NCBI GenBank assembly: GCA_949752745.1
Contig: OX457027.1
Span: forward strand, 59,794,859-59,858,858
Reading direction: 5' to 3'
DNA: 64,000 bases
Origin: Protula sp. h YS-2021
Lineage: Eukaryota; Annelida; Polychaeta; Sabellida; Serpulidae
This document shows positions 10,877 to 23,241 of this stretch, one piece after another (position 1 is the stretch's first letter; every line of letters starts with the position of its first letter). Below the pieces are notes generated by a model, which was given only the letters and a program-made list of their open reading frames with translations, made no database searches and was not told where the DNA came from. Made by a program: the position numbers and the translations under genes.

Positions 10877-13800
10877 CAGCTATTCCTATTTCTGTTTACT
10901 GCATCCAAACATTTTGCTATCGTTAATTTGATAAAAATCTGTTTTAAAAGGTAATTCATTTCATGTAACATTTTGCGCATACAGTGACCCAGCATATAAA
11001 CACCAAATCTCTTGTTCAAAGCTATATTACGTAAAAACTGTCTAAAAAGTTCTCTAAATTGCTTTCTGCTTTTGCCAACATTCAGTCAAAGTACTTCAGA
11101 AATAGACTTTTAATAAGAAATATATATAGGTCGATAATATTGAGCTATAATTCTTGTTAATGCTATTGAACAAATATTCTGTAAATCTGACTGCTTACTT
11201 AGGTCTAAAGTGGTATGCCTCTTGCACTGACAAAAGAGACATCAGTAACTGACACACCTAGTGCACAAGTTGCATGCTTTTCTTAGTAAACTTTTAAAGT
11301 TCTATATGAAATAGTAAATCAGTAAACCAACTGTTAAACCTAGGGGACTGAAATTGTGGGCATAAGTGATGACGGTTGTTGGTTAAACGTAAAATGATTT
11401 ACTAGGTAGCTGTAAAAAACTACTGAACGGCTACCAGCCCGTAACTGCTAAAACATTCGAATAAATAAACACCTAAAATAACAAAATTTACAGTCGTTAC
11501 ATCATACTTTTCCGTCTTTTTTGCTTAAAAACATTAACATGTCTACATTTTTGGCGCTCAGTAAGCTGCGTCTATGACCGACTAGATGGCCGGCCATACT
11601 GAAAATGGGCTCGCTGGGAACACTGGAAGCGGGGATGCCCAAATAACAACATATGTGCACATTTTAGAGGTGCCAAAAGTTAACTAACTTTGTTTCCTCG
11701 GTAATTTTCCTGAATATAAAAGACAAGCCGATTTCTTACAAAATTAAAGAAAGTTTTTGTAAACCCACGTGTGACTTCACAGAGTTACTCACAGCTGATA
11801 AGTTAATGCTTGAGCGGATCAATAACTTTGTGATGCAGTGCAGCACACTGCACTACATGCGCTCAATGTAACCTCACGTTACAAACATGCTGTTGTATTG
11901 ATCAGTGAAGGAGCGTTTAGTAACCGGTTTTCCCTGAATCTCACAGAAATTATAACCGTTCAGTGAATGGACACCGGTTAGACAACTCTAGTTGGCAAAG
12001 ATAGGAATTAAAAACATAGATTTGTCTGCTAATTGTAAGGTCAATTTAAAAACAAACGTGGTCATAAGATTAAAGTTTCAAAGAAAAAGATTCATTTTCG
12101 CGCATCTTGCCCATAGATCATATTTATAAGGTTATAAAAATTGTACCTTTTCAAAAATGACTGTCATTAAGATCAACAGCCAAAAATTTTAAGATAATTT
12201 ACAAATTCAAAATATCTCAAGCACTTTGTTTTCCAACCCGTATTTTGAGCAATGGGGCAATGCCCATATTATTGGGCAATAGGGTTGTAGCAGCAAGAAT
12301 AATTGAGAACTATTGCAGAAAGTGAGTCCAGAAATATACGATTAACACCCTAGTCCATATGCCAAAAAATTACATTTAACAGGTATATGCGATTATTGTA
12401 TACCACAAATGTTCATCAGCTATCGTCCAATAAGAAAGCATAATATAGCAATCAAATAATTTATTGTTTCTACTTCGCACGACAAACTTTTCGTAACTTA
12501 CGTAATTCAACAGCATATGACAATGATGTACATAATCACAGAAGGCTTATAGGTAGCATTTATTTATTTTTATACTTTCCAAGGCACTCATAAAAATTTT
12601 GATTGAATAGGGAGAAGCAAAGACCAAGAATAATAACCCTTCATACAAAAATAACTCACTTTCTTTTTCGTTTTATTTTGTCTCAATTATTTTGTTGTTA
12701 TTTACTTTTGTTTCTGGCATTTTCTTATACAGTTTAATGCATGTGCATATATCTCATTTATGCAATTAACCAGTGTGTAATGTACCACTAACACAATCCC
12801 TTTGGAACGTCTAAAAGGCGATAAAGCATTCTTATATCGGGTTTGGCCGTCAAAATCTGGAGCAAACCTATGGCTTCAAAGCAGCGAGAATCAGTCTAGT
12901 TTACAGTACACTTTTTATAAGACACGCTGTAGTATCGCATTTATTTTAGAACTCACTATAAAAAGCAAAACATGCTGCTGCATCACATGGCATTGTTTAA
13001 GCTTCTCCTATTCTCAAGTGCAGTAAAACAAATAATTGACGAAAAAATGATATTAAACTGAGACTTGATCGATAAAGTCACACATCCAACCGTCGTATAT
13101 TTTGCACTACAACTACATCTAAAACGCTCGTTACCTATTGATATTTCGATGTAAATTTCTGATGTTAGACTTTAATCAGGCAGTCTTTAAGACTTCAACA
13201 AGGGACTACATATTCCTGAAAGAATTTTATCTAGACGTTTTGACATGACTTATCAAAACATATCACCACTGAATAGACGAAACGATAAAATCATAGCAAC
13301 CAGGCTTGTCCCTAATGTGGTCTCTTCATGTTGGCTAGTGCTAATAAAATAAGCCATCAAACGTTCTTTGTGACATGCACTTGACGTCTTTACATGCAAT
13401 TTTTGTTATTTGTGATGTCTACTATATTGACACTTGATTCCATTCAAAATAAATTATCACCGAGAAACAGTTTGTGAGCACAGAAACATAAATCAAGTAA
13501 TTCTGTTATTACTATAGGAACAATAAAACCATACCCACTACACTTACTTTACTATGAAAGACCCTTTATAAGGTCAGGATAACTTTTCTGAGAGAGAGTT
13601 GATTGTCGTTAAGCCTTATTTTCTGACAGCATCAACACTAAACATACATCCATTTCGTTATCTAATTTTATACCTTTAAATATGGACAGTTCTATACTTT
13701 TTAAGACATGCGCGGAGTCGTGTATAATCAGGTCAGTTCACAGAAAACATACTGATTATGTACATTTAGCTGTTGCTTTGAATTTTGCATTTATCAAATG

Positions 13801-14688
13801 AGGCAATTAAATAAAAATGTAACATTGACATTGTTAGGAAAGTTTAATTTCAAAACAACAAACATTAGAACATTTATTTTCAAACTGACACATTTCAACC
13901 AGACCAGTCAAACTGACATAAATGTCTTGTAAATAAGCATTGCATCGGTTAATCAGTGGGTTTAAAGTTATGCAACAATGTCTTGATGTCACATTTTTAT
14001 AACTTTCTTTTCAAGATATAGTTACGGTTTACTCTAATTCATGTTCCTATTCTTCACGACATCGTTCTCAAACGGAAGTACAAATGAATTGAGTAAAAAG
14101 ATCTGGGTGTTGTTTGTGTTTTATGGTCAAAAATTAAAATAACTAGAAATAGCATGGATGGATTTTTTCAAGAAAAGTGAACTTTTCTCATTACACTATT
14201 CGGGTTATGTGACCCTAAACAGCACCACTACTGTAACTGGTTTCAATGCTGCAGTTCTTTAACACGCGTTTCACGCGTAATAGGTTATTGTGTTGCCCAG
14301 ATATACCTAAAAGAAAAAATAACTTATCCTAGAAGGCATGTATAAAACTTAACTAAAACGATTTTGTTGATCTGAAAGAAGTGGCTTTGATTGGCCGTTG
14401 TGATAAGACATGGCAAATTAATGTGTGGTCACTAGCAGAGGGTTAGCACAATATTATTTCACTATTTTATTTTCTTGTTCTTGTATAGAACTGCCATATT
14501 GTTCATTTTTAAACAGACCATATTATAATACTGTCGATGTAATATACTGTTTATTTAGAAAATGATATCACACACATTTTGTCAAAATTATGCTCCTTTT
14601 TCACTTGTTGCATGTCGAGTTAAATTTGCATGATTCTATGCTAAAGATACGAAGAGAGTCTTGAATGGTATCAATCGCAATTTGGAGA
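10877..14688. other. Long stretch without recognisable features
   Basis: About 3.8 kb of AT-rich sequence. The longest open frames are under 80 codons and show no motif. No tRNA, tandem array or transposon end was found by reading. Confidence 0.45.
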
Positions 14689-14696
14689 ATATTTTC

Positions 14697-15518
14697 TGGT
14701 GTATGATATTTGCCAACCAAAATTTGACCAACCGCAATTTGACCAACCTCTTAATGAAAAAACAGACATTTGATCAACTTCATAATTTATCGTTTTTCGT
14801 ACCACTTATCAGTAAAACATTAGCATTCACAAATGCTCCGATAAAAGCAACATTTAAACAGTTATAACACTGCAAGTAAAAGTACTGTACAAAACTACCT
14901 GGTGGGTGGTAATCACATGTCCTCTCAAAACTTCACATACAAGTTTGTTCACATTTCAAGTCTGTTTTTGGTCGCAACACCACCTAATGATCTGCCATTT
15001 TTTCACTTGTTTCACATACATGTGACCATCCAAACACAGTTTTAAACCACCACAATTGGTTGTCAACATTTCCATCTCGGCAATTGTTGTTGTTGACATT
15101 GCAGTTCAGTTGATCTTGTTGAAATAGCAGACAAATTTGGCTTAATCTCTGGTTGAGAAATCCCGGTATTTATACCAAAAACCATGTAAAAAAACACGTA
15201 TCTGAGATGACACTAAAGCTTCCACCAGGTCTGGGTTTGTTTGTATAACGCTTTGTATAACGCCGGATTGCGGAGATTAACGGGGCACGTGAAACTCAAC
15301 CTCATGACACTCAGTAACAGAGAGGGGATTAGCACAACATCTCTTTGATGCAAATGAGCAATTCTTTGAAATTACTTTTTCTTACGCAATCTCGAACTCC
15401 TAGATTTATAAGGTTATGTATATCTAAAACTGAAAGTTGGTCAAATGTCAGTTTTTCCATTAACGGTCGGTCAAATTGCAGTTGGTCAAATTTCTGTTGG
15501 TCAAATTGTATGTACCCC
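14697..15518. mobile_element. Element B: second copy of the element A family
   Basis: An 822-bp element with an exact 8-bp duplication atattttc (14689-14696 and 15519-15526). Ends: TGGTGTATGATATTTGCC on the left and, reverse-complemented, GGGGTACATACAATTTGACC on the right. It is similar to element A through the interior (for example gacactaaagcttccaccagg and tataacgccttgtataacgcc) but carries about 190 bp that A lacks, near 14940-15190. Fewer iterons remain at its left end than in A. It has no coding capacity. Confidence 0.88.
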
Positions 15519-15782
15519 ATATTTTCCAATGCCATCTCCCGGTGTCCATACCATTTTGCCACCGGTCACTTTGCCACCGACCATTTTTGCCACCAACCAA
15601 TTTGCCACCGACCACTTTGCCACCATCTCCTACCATTTTGCCACTGAATTGTTAAAGGTCTAATATTTCATAAATTATTTAATTATTTAACTCTTTTTGA
15701 TAACTTTTTCATTTGTAACTTTTTTAATTTGTTCATGTTTTGATATCAATGTTTATGTTTTATCTCGAGTCGCAATTGTCAA

Positions 15783-15808
15783 CTAGAGCCTCATTTCGCG
15801 AGCGAAAT
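15783..15808 (-). other. Helitron-like 3' terminus inside element C
   Basis: On the minus strand: atttcgctcgcgaaat palindrome, then gaggct, then CTAGT. It matches the ends of the repeats at 8388 and 20700, but the sequence beyond the hairpin does not match them. Confidence 0.4.
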
Positions 15809-16445
15809 GTTAGACATAAGGGATTAAGACTGTGTATGCGTGAGCCTCGGGATTATGATTAGTGAGGACAGACTGTGCCTCGTACTCTGAAAATTGCCAA
15901 TTTTAAAGCAAAGTACAACTGCACACGTGCTCCAAGTAATCGACAGTTACTTAGCAGATTAGGCGATTAAGACTGTGCATGCGTGACCCTCTGGATTATG
16001 ATTAGTAAGGGCATGAAGGCGGTGGGGAGACTCAGTGTGGATTCAAAACACTTGAGGAATTTTTAGGGGCATAGGACATTGCATTAGCTTGGGACGTTGA
16101 TTTATGTGGTTTGGCCTTTGTGTAGATTTATGATTTGCAGAAAGCAGCAGATTGGACAGGTAAGGAGTAGAAACTGTCAGTAGATTAGGGGAGTATTTGT
16201 GGATTAAGTAGGAGGCGCCGTTGTTGAGTCTGTTAGTCTTCAATAAACGAATCCGGAGTAGGACTTGTCAGTAGACTAGCGTGTTATCGGGGGATTAAGT
16301 ACAAAGTACCGTTCTGGAGTCTGTTATTGTTCAATAAAGTATTGCTATTTCATTTTTTTCTTGTATTTTAGTTTGGTAAAAATACACAATTAAATTATTA
16401 CTTTTATTCGACTATCTGTCTTTGGTGGCAAAATGGTAGGGGTGT

Positions 16446-16600
16446 GGTGGCAAAATGGTTGATGACAAAGCGGTTGGTGGCAAAATGGTTGATGACAAAG
16501 CGGTTGGTGGCAAAATGGTTGATGACAAAGCGGTTGGTGGCAAAATGGTTGATGACAAAGCGGTTGGTGGCAAAATGGTTGGTGGCAAAGTGGCCGGAGG
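16446..16600. repeat. 30-bp minisatellite in right arm of element C
   Basis: Four near-identical copies of gtggcaaaatggttgatgac plus aaagcggttg, then variant copies. Open frames on both strands here (for instance 16404-16637) are products of the repeat. Confidence 0.85.
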
Positions 16601-16626
16601 CAAAACGACCTACACCCGATCTCCCG

Positions 16627-16884
16627 CAAGAGATCACTTAAGCGCTTAATGAATCTTTGAAATTGAGATTTTACATCAAGCAGTTCAATACAAGGGCAAT
16701 TAATTCATTCATTCAAAGTAAATTTGTGACTGGTGGCTTAACTGTTGAGCAAAATGAAATGAAATAAATAGAATTATAAACTATTTTGTCTTTTTTCATA
16801 TGTATTTGACAATACAGTTGAAAGGATAACACCAACAATTAGTTAAAAAAAATATCACTCACAATTACAAAAAGTTCAATCAAA
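16627..16884. other. No gene seen
   Basis: AT-rich spacer between elements C and F. Confidence 0.4.
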
Positions 16885-16960
16885 TGTCTCAGAAAGGCCG
16901 TTTTGGGAAAGGCCCTCATGTCCAAGGCCCTTTTGTCCAAGGTCCTTCTGTCTGGATACC
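16885..16960. mobile_element. Element F: single iteron-bearing end
   Basis: Four units of roughly aaggcccttttgtcc followed by ctgtctggatacc. Reverse-complemented, the end reads GGTATCCAGACAGAAGGACC, close to the ends of elements D, E and G. No partner end was found upstream, so it is a solo or truncated end. Confidence 0.5.
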
Positions 16961-18357
16961 AGTCTACCCATCACTGGTCATGGTTACTTCGCAATTTTAG
17001 ATTTATATGCCTGTCAAAAAAATGCTCAAACAAAACACCTGTTTGTTGAAGAAAATCCAAACTCTGCAAAATTATAATAATTAGTATAAAAAGTGTGTTG
17101 TCATGTACGCAAGCATAAACAGCTAACGCTGTTCTAGACAGAATAAGACAGCCAAGTTCTTTCTTTCCATTTCTTAGCTAAGCGCCCTCGCCACTTCTGT
17201 GCGGGTGCAGTTGTTAAGATAATTTATTAACAGGTACAAATATTGAGATGTTGAGAGCAGCTACTGCGTTAATGACAGGGATAAGGGAGAAGGGGGCAGG
17301 TGCCCACCACCCCCAGCACCAAGTCACTGCATGTAGGTCATTAGGTCGCCAGAATGACATCGAGGCTGAAAATAACAACATCAGGGGGTAATGGAAGGAG
17401 GGTAAGTGTGTTTCCTAATCAAGCTAAATGGCAGATTTCGGTCTCTGTGGTCTGCGGCGGTGTTGAAGTACCATTGATTTGCACTAATCAGTCTTAAATA
17501 TGGGCGTAATTACAGACACACTAATTGCTCTGTTTATTTGAGGACATATCGAGACTGTTCATTCAACTCAAAACAACACCTAAAAATAGTAAACAAATGG
17601 AAGCCGAACCACAATATGTTACACAGGTCTTTCTTCGCGTACCTCACAAAATGTTACAATATTCGGAACTGATTAAGAGTGAAGATCAGGAGGCAGGAGT
17701 TATAGTAATTCTCCCTCGACAGTCACTTCATATTTGTCAGCATCTGCATTCAATTCCAAAATATCAACTTCTGCAACCAGAAGAACATAAGTATTACAAC
17801 ATCAATGGGTCTCCCTTAGCACCAAACCTAAGCCTAGACAATTGGCATGAACGTCAATACATGGTGAGGAAATCACGTCATAATCAAATTTGTGAAATGA
17901 GCGATAATTAGCACAATCCTATATTGCATGCCTGACAGTGCTTAAGGGGATGCGTGACAGCTTTCGTCTTGCACAGCTGGCTATTTGTTCATCACTAAGC
18001 AGTTGCTTAGGAGTTGCTTGGGGCCAAACCATACATAAAATGATGAAACACTACTTTTATCATGAACTTCTAACACTAATGCTATTACTCGAACGAACTA
18101 CTACAATTACAACTACTACACTACTATTACACTACTACTTCTACTACTGCTACTTCAATATCATTTTCTCAACCCTTCCTTAAATTAGATTCAATTCTTT
18201 TTTGAAGAATTAAAGCATACATATTTACAGTATCATTTTTTTAAATTGACATCATTTCCATTAAATTTCAAAATATGGTAATTTGGTCACATTGAACCGG
18301 TTAAAATTTTTTACTAATTGACTATAATTATAATTATTTTTACTTGCTTAAGATTAA
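16961..18357. other. No recognised gene; one open frame of unknown value
   Basis: Contains a 104-codon ATG-started open frame (17597-17911) with no motif I recognise. There is an ACT-rich microsatellite at about 18095-18160. Confidence 0.4.
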
Positions 18358-18365
18358 CCTCAAAA

Positions 18366-18461
18366 GGGTATCCGGACATAACGGCGACGGCCGAAACGGC
18401 GACGGCCATAACGGAGAAGACCAAAACGGCGTTTTGGCCGTCGCCATTTTGTTCGGGATTC
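18366..18461. mobile_element. Element D: 96-bp iteron foldback element
   Basis: Ends GGGTATCCGGACATAACGG and, reverse-complemented, GAATCCCGAACAAAATGGC. Inside are repeated aacggcgacggcc units on the left and their inverse on the right, with almost no spacer. Flanks cctcaaaa (18358-18365) and cctgaaaa (18462-18469) match at 7 of 8 bases. Confidence 0.7.
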
Positions 18462-18469
18462 CCTGAAAA

Positions 18470-20194
18470 GAAATTCTTTCTAAAATAATTCAAAACATAC
18501 TTCCCCTTGATTGAGTAATAAGCTGTTAAATGTGTAGCGATGCAGTTCTGTTGTTGTTATTCAACATGGACTGAATAGAAAACAAAATAAAGAACACTCA
18601 CAGAACCATTATCTACCGACAACAACCAAGGAAAACATACCATAAGATCGTGTGTGTATGTCGTGTTATTTACAACAGAATGGGCAGCGGCGGTCGCGCC
18701 TAGAACATGCCGTCTGGCTTACACAGCCTAACTCAGTTAACTCAATTTAACTGCAACTGTTTTCTTTTTTCGTTTTTGGGAGGAAGGGGGGGGGGGGCAA
18801 TTAAAAAAATACACAGCATGTAAATGAGAATCGAGAAATCGCCTTTTAAATGAAAGTCATCCTTCAGACAGTCACCTCAGACGAATCCACAACAAAACCA
18901 TTTAGCGTCTGCAGGACACTGCCTCGCTGTAGCGATAGATGTCGCTCATATCGTTCTTATGTATGTCTTTTAGTAACATCAAAGTGCAAACTACAAGCTA
19001 TCACGCCTAATTTCAGATAAACTGCTCGGATTATACGTTGATGTTAATATTACCCATAAACGGAATTTGCATCAATAGAGTAGGGCAGAACCCCAATATC
19101 GCAAGGGCCTTCGATAGAGTGAACGTGATTGACACGTGTTGTGACACTCGTCATAGTTGACACTGTCTCAGCAGTATGTGGGTCAGATTTCCTAACTGCA
19201 ATAATTGCAAATTCCCAGGGTCCATTATAGGATTATAGGTTAATTTTGGAGCTTGCTGAAGATCATTTGGTTGGTGATTACTGTAAAACGATACTTCTCT
19301 GTTCATTTCACACTTCTCTGCATGTTGTCAATAGCACAGCACGTAAAGCAAGAAACGAAACAAGCTCGATCTTATTATACGGCTAACAGGCCGTGCGTAA
19401 AGAAATGATAAAAGAAACTAAGTATTTTCGAATTTCTTATTTGCGGTATTTTCGAACACGTATTGCATCCCGCCTCATGTTAAGCATATCTAAAGACAGT
19501 TGTTCCTCTGTTTTTTTTTTTTTTTTGCTTAAAAGGACGAAGCGAGAAAATTGGGTCAGTCAATTACAAAACAAGTTAAAAGTTTTCAAATCTATCAACT
19601 TGTTCGTGTGAACATAGAAGTTGCTGACATTAACAGGGCCAATGAAAACCCACATGAACCGCATAATCCGGATTTAGGAGAAAAAAAAGTTAACAGAAAT
19701 TATGGTAAACGGGAAAATGGTAAATTGAGTATGGTGTGGTAAAATGTAGCAAAGTGTTAAAGAGTGGAAAATTGGTAAAATTGCAACACAGTAAAAAAAA
19801 GTCAACAGCGCATTTATTTATTATCTAACATATTTAATATATAAATGTTTATCAGCTTATATAAGCTCTTGTCCTGCTTTGCTGGTTTGTGATAAATTTC
19901 ATGAACACGCTCGGGTTTTCTCGGTCTACATATTGTTGTAGTGACACCTGAGTAATATACGGATTAACTGCAGTGCAGGAGGAGGAGGAGGGGGGGGGGG
20001 GGGGGGCTTCGATACTGGTGTGCTATGGATTACGAAACTCCTGAAAGATGCGCAAAGCCTTGCACCTTGTGCATTTATGGTATTGAGTGGACTTTCATCG
20101 AATAATTATTCAAGATAGTTTCTTTTAGAAAACTCGAACCTGATTGAACACCTGAGAACATTACACTTTTTCACAACCTGTATATGCTTTAATT
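18470..20194. other. No gene seen; poly-G tracts
   Basis: Holds G runs of 11 (18786-18796) and 17 (19990-20006) and a T run near 19510. No exon or transposon domain recognised. Confidence 0.45.
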
Positions 20195-20700
20195 AACACT
20201 TGACAAGCCTTTGGCTTGCAAGAGTTATATGAATTTGTGCGAGCAAAATTCGTCCTTTTTTTTTCTTCTTGACACTTATTCCGATTTTTTGTGTCTTCTT
20301 CTTCTCTGACACTATGGGACCTACGACCATGAAACTTGGGACTTATGAAGAGCTTGATCTGAACATGTGCATGTCACTTTTTATTTTCGTCTTTGATTTC
20401 ATTTTCTTTGTTAAAACGCCATGTGAAAAGAGTGTATTTTTTGCAAGTTAATGCGTAGCATTTAAGCCACATCACACACAGTTGCTCAGTGAGCTTTGTG
20501 CGAGCTCTCACTGTGTATGCTAGATCAGTCAATAAAACCTTAAGTCAACAAAAACTAAACACTACTCGGCTTATAACAAGACGTATTCAAGCTGTGTTGT
20601 TTGCAATATATCATTCAAGAAATAACCCATTGAAGCCAGTATTTTTGCGTTTTAATTTTTGTCAAGTGTTTAACATTTCGCTAGCGGAATGAGCTTCTAG
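20195..20700 (+). mobile_element. Helitron-like dispersed repeat, copy 2
   Basis: Plus-strand copy of the repeat at 8388-8906. It ends atttcgctagcggaat (hairpin with one mismatch), gagctt, CTAG, followed by T, as expected for a Helitron 3' end. The copies diverge mainly by point changes, so the insertions are old. Confidence 0.55.
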
Positions 20701-20811
20701 TTGGACTTGGGTTTGCATTAGGGATATATATTCGAGTAACTGTTTTGGGGTTCGGGTGCCCATAGAAGCATGGAGCACGTTAACTATTCATTATTTTCTA
20801 TACCAATTATG

Positions 20812-21254
20812 AAGACCGGACACCTTCCAACTGGACATTTTCCAACTGCCTTTTCCAACAAACAATTACCAACCGGACATTTTCCAAGTATTTACCACCT
20901 GAACATATTAAAAATGTGTCATTTTTTATGGAGTGTGTAGAGAAATGAGATAAATTCTGTCACAAAAAGATCTACAATAGAACAATTGCGATCCTCTTGT
21001 ACCATGGGATGTCCACAACAATGTCAACAGCGAAACCATTCAGCCTCTGTGGTCATCTCCTTTACCGGTGAAGGAACCAGTTAGCAGAGGCCGCACCTAA
21101 CATTAAGTCATACAAATCTGAAAGAAAATGATGAAATGTTCAATTTGCATATAGTTGGAATGTGTCCGGTATGAAACTGTCCAGTTGGCAACTGCCGCTT
21201 GAGAAAAAAATGTTCGGCTAGGAAATGTTCAGTTGGAAAATGTCTGGAATACCC
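20812..21254. mobile_element. Element E: iteron-ended transposon with ccaactgg units
   Basis: Left end AAGACCGGACACCTTCC, right end reverse-complemented GGGTATTCCAGACATTTTCC. The left arm carries ccaactggacattttccaac-type units, and the right arm carries the inverse (cagttggaaaatgtc). Flanks share aattat (20805-20810 and 21256-21261), 6 of 8 bases if an 8-bp duplication is assumed. The centre, about 200 bp, is non-coding. Confidence 0.7.
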
Positions 21255-21261
21255 GAATTAT

Positions 21262-22964
21262 ACAACAATAATGTGCCATTGCTTTGAATAAATATGGTTA
21301 TTTAAATCAATAAAAACAAGGATTTATGCCGGAAGTGTAAAAGGGAGAGGGAGATATTGAATTTGATCTTATCTTAATTTTTGCTTCGTTATGACGAGAT
21401 ACCGCAAAAAAAATGATCACTGGTAAATAACGTCTCGGGAGATTGTTTGAACAGATTTGCGCCTAGCAACATGTCAGAATTTGTGGAATTTTGAAGCCAA
21501 AAAATGAAAGAGATTTTTGAACAGTCTTAAGTACTTGATCTTGTCCCCACGTGTTTGGAAATAGACAAACACGTGTCACAGCATATCCAATAATCAATTT
21601 TTAACAGCCCAGAAATATTCAATGCTTTGGGATAATTCGCTTTCACGAAGATTTTTTTATTGTGATAATCCAATATATGACAAGACCATTAATAACAGCT
21701 GGTCCATTAATAATACAAAATCATTTGGTTAAAGTGGCTAGCTTCCATTTAATCATACTACACGGACTGTTTTCTGAGGTCACATGCTCATTGTAGAATA
21801 TACAATCCACTGCGCATGCTCTGTAACAGACGTGCATGGGAGGCTGTAAACAAAAACACAGACTGGCTATGATCTTCAGGTCACCCTTGGTCGTTCACCC
21901 ATAGGAAAAACCCTTCGAAGAGGGATGTCTTGTGCCTTTGCCTCGTTACAGCACTGACCAGCAAATGACCGCGCCTCTCATTAATAAACTCACAACAGAG
22001 GTTTAGCAATAAATCAGAATCCACTTCTACTAATCTTTGTACTCGTCAAAATTCTTTTGGCACGCGGCTTACCTGAACAGCAAAGCTTTTGCCCTTTCCC
22101 CAAATGCAATAAATGTATTCATTTTCCAGGGGGGCACGATACCCCATTATGGAATTCATTCACACGTTTGACCTGTTCTTTAATGATTGGTTGTTGACAA
22201 ACCAAGCTGTCAACAATCTCGTTGCCAATCAAATGGACCATTTGCATATGCTATCTTTTAGTAAATCAGTGACCCCAGTATTTACAATAAATTCGATTTA
22301 TAAAAAAAATGTAACAATCAGCATGAAAGTGTTGACGCTACGTGTGATACCTTGGTGGTTTACTATTAGTTTATTGAGAAGAGCATATTTTATGCTCCCC
22401 CATATTCCCATTCATTATCTTTGCTTTCCAGGCGTCTACATGATTTTTTTCTCGAACCAACCACATCCGATACTGGGCCGTGACGTCTTTTCAAAGTGTA
22501 CGGAGTGTCACATTTTTTTGATTGGTTCAGTGAAAATATATTCTATTTTATAACGTCAAAACTTTGCTTTTTGATCAAAAGCACGCATCATCTTTTTTAA
22601 ACATACATTTGCACATTTTTATGGGGGAAATAGTTTACATATATTACATGTTTTATGTAGTTTAAAGTTTTCTTGTATCGCATTACCATGACTTCCTGTA
22701 TAATCTGATTGTACTAGATACAAGAGAATCGATTTCCTAAAATGTGTTGCTGAAAATTGTCCAAAGAATCGCGATATGGCAAGTAAACTATTCCTTTTAC
22801 GCCCTTCACGAATAACTGGCCAAATCGCAATATGATCCTATATGTGACCTCACATAACAGGACTGCCACCATCCTTTCAATCAGTATTATTACAATGATA
22901 TTTGAAACAACCAAATTACCCTACAGCTTTGGGAGATAATGTATCTGGGGCTTTTTTTGTTAAG
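21262..22964. other. No gene seen
   Basis: AT-rich. A 146-codon open frame (22113-22553) has low-complexity composition and no domain. Confidence 0.4.
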
Positions 22965-23241
22965 AATACACAGCCGTGTTGTGGGAGTGGGTCTAAATGA
23001 GTGCCATTGTGAATGCCTGGTCGACACAATAGAAGTGCTTCCGCCGGATGCCCCCATCACTCCACAGAATAGCAAGAAAATAGTATCTAACAAAGTGTAT
23101 TGTGCCCCAATTAGGACCGGATATACAAGAGAAATTTGTGCCATTTCAGCACAGGACATGGAATTCGTGAGCCTGGGCTGTTATTTTCGACTGCGTGATT
23201 GCCCTTTGGGTGGTGAAATATCCATTTCCTACTCGAGACAG
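22965..23241 (+). CDS. Candidate orphan exon, cysteine-rich, unknown gene
   Basis: 277 bases between a good acceptor (ggggctttttttgttaag, AG at 22963-22964) and a donor (gacag then gtatga), open through its length in one frame. The translation of about 92 residues has at least six cysteines (motifs NECHCECL, KVYCAP, REICAI, LGCYFRL, RDCPLG) and balanced composition, unlike the chance frames nearby. This looks like part of an extracellular or secreted protein, but I do not recognise the family. Its length modulo 3 is 1, so the flanking introns differ in phase. No neighbouring exon was identified within the window. Confidence 0.4.

Larger units (their letters stand above)
15542..16618. mobile_element. 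Element C: iteron-ended transposon with ttgccacc units
   Basis: Flanked by an exact 8-bp duplication atctcccg (15534-15541 and 16619-16626). Left end GTGTCCATACCATTTTGCC; right end, reverse-complemented, CGGGTGTAGGTCGTTTTGCC. Iterons at the left read (a)ttttgccaccgacc. The right arm is the inverse and has expanded into a 30-bp minisatellite. The interior has two tandem duplications (near 15800/15960 and a 92-bp one at 16163/16255) and a Helitron-like hairpin end at 15783-15808. No transposase. Confidence 0.8.

Noticed and set aside
16404..16637. Repetitive open frames on both strands with a regular 30-bp unit, superficially array-like
   Set aside because: The repeats are contiguous without unique spacers and belong to the right arm of element C, so this is neither a CRISPR array nor a gene.
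17525..17911. Open frame of 128 codons (104 from the first ATG)
   Set aside because: Composition is plausible but there is no motif, no splice context and no neighbour. I cannot support it as a gene.
22113..22553. Open frame of 146 codons
   Set aside because: Skewed to Phe, Ile and Leu with no domain; consistent with chance in AT-rich DNA.
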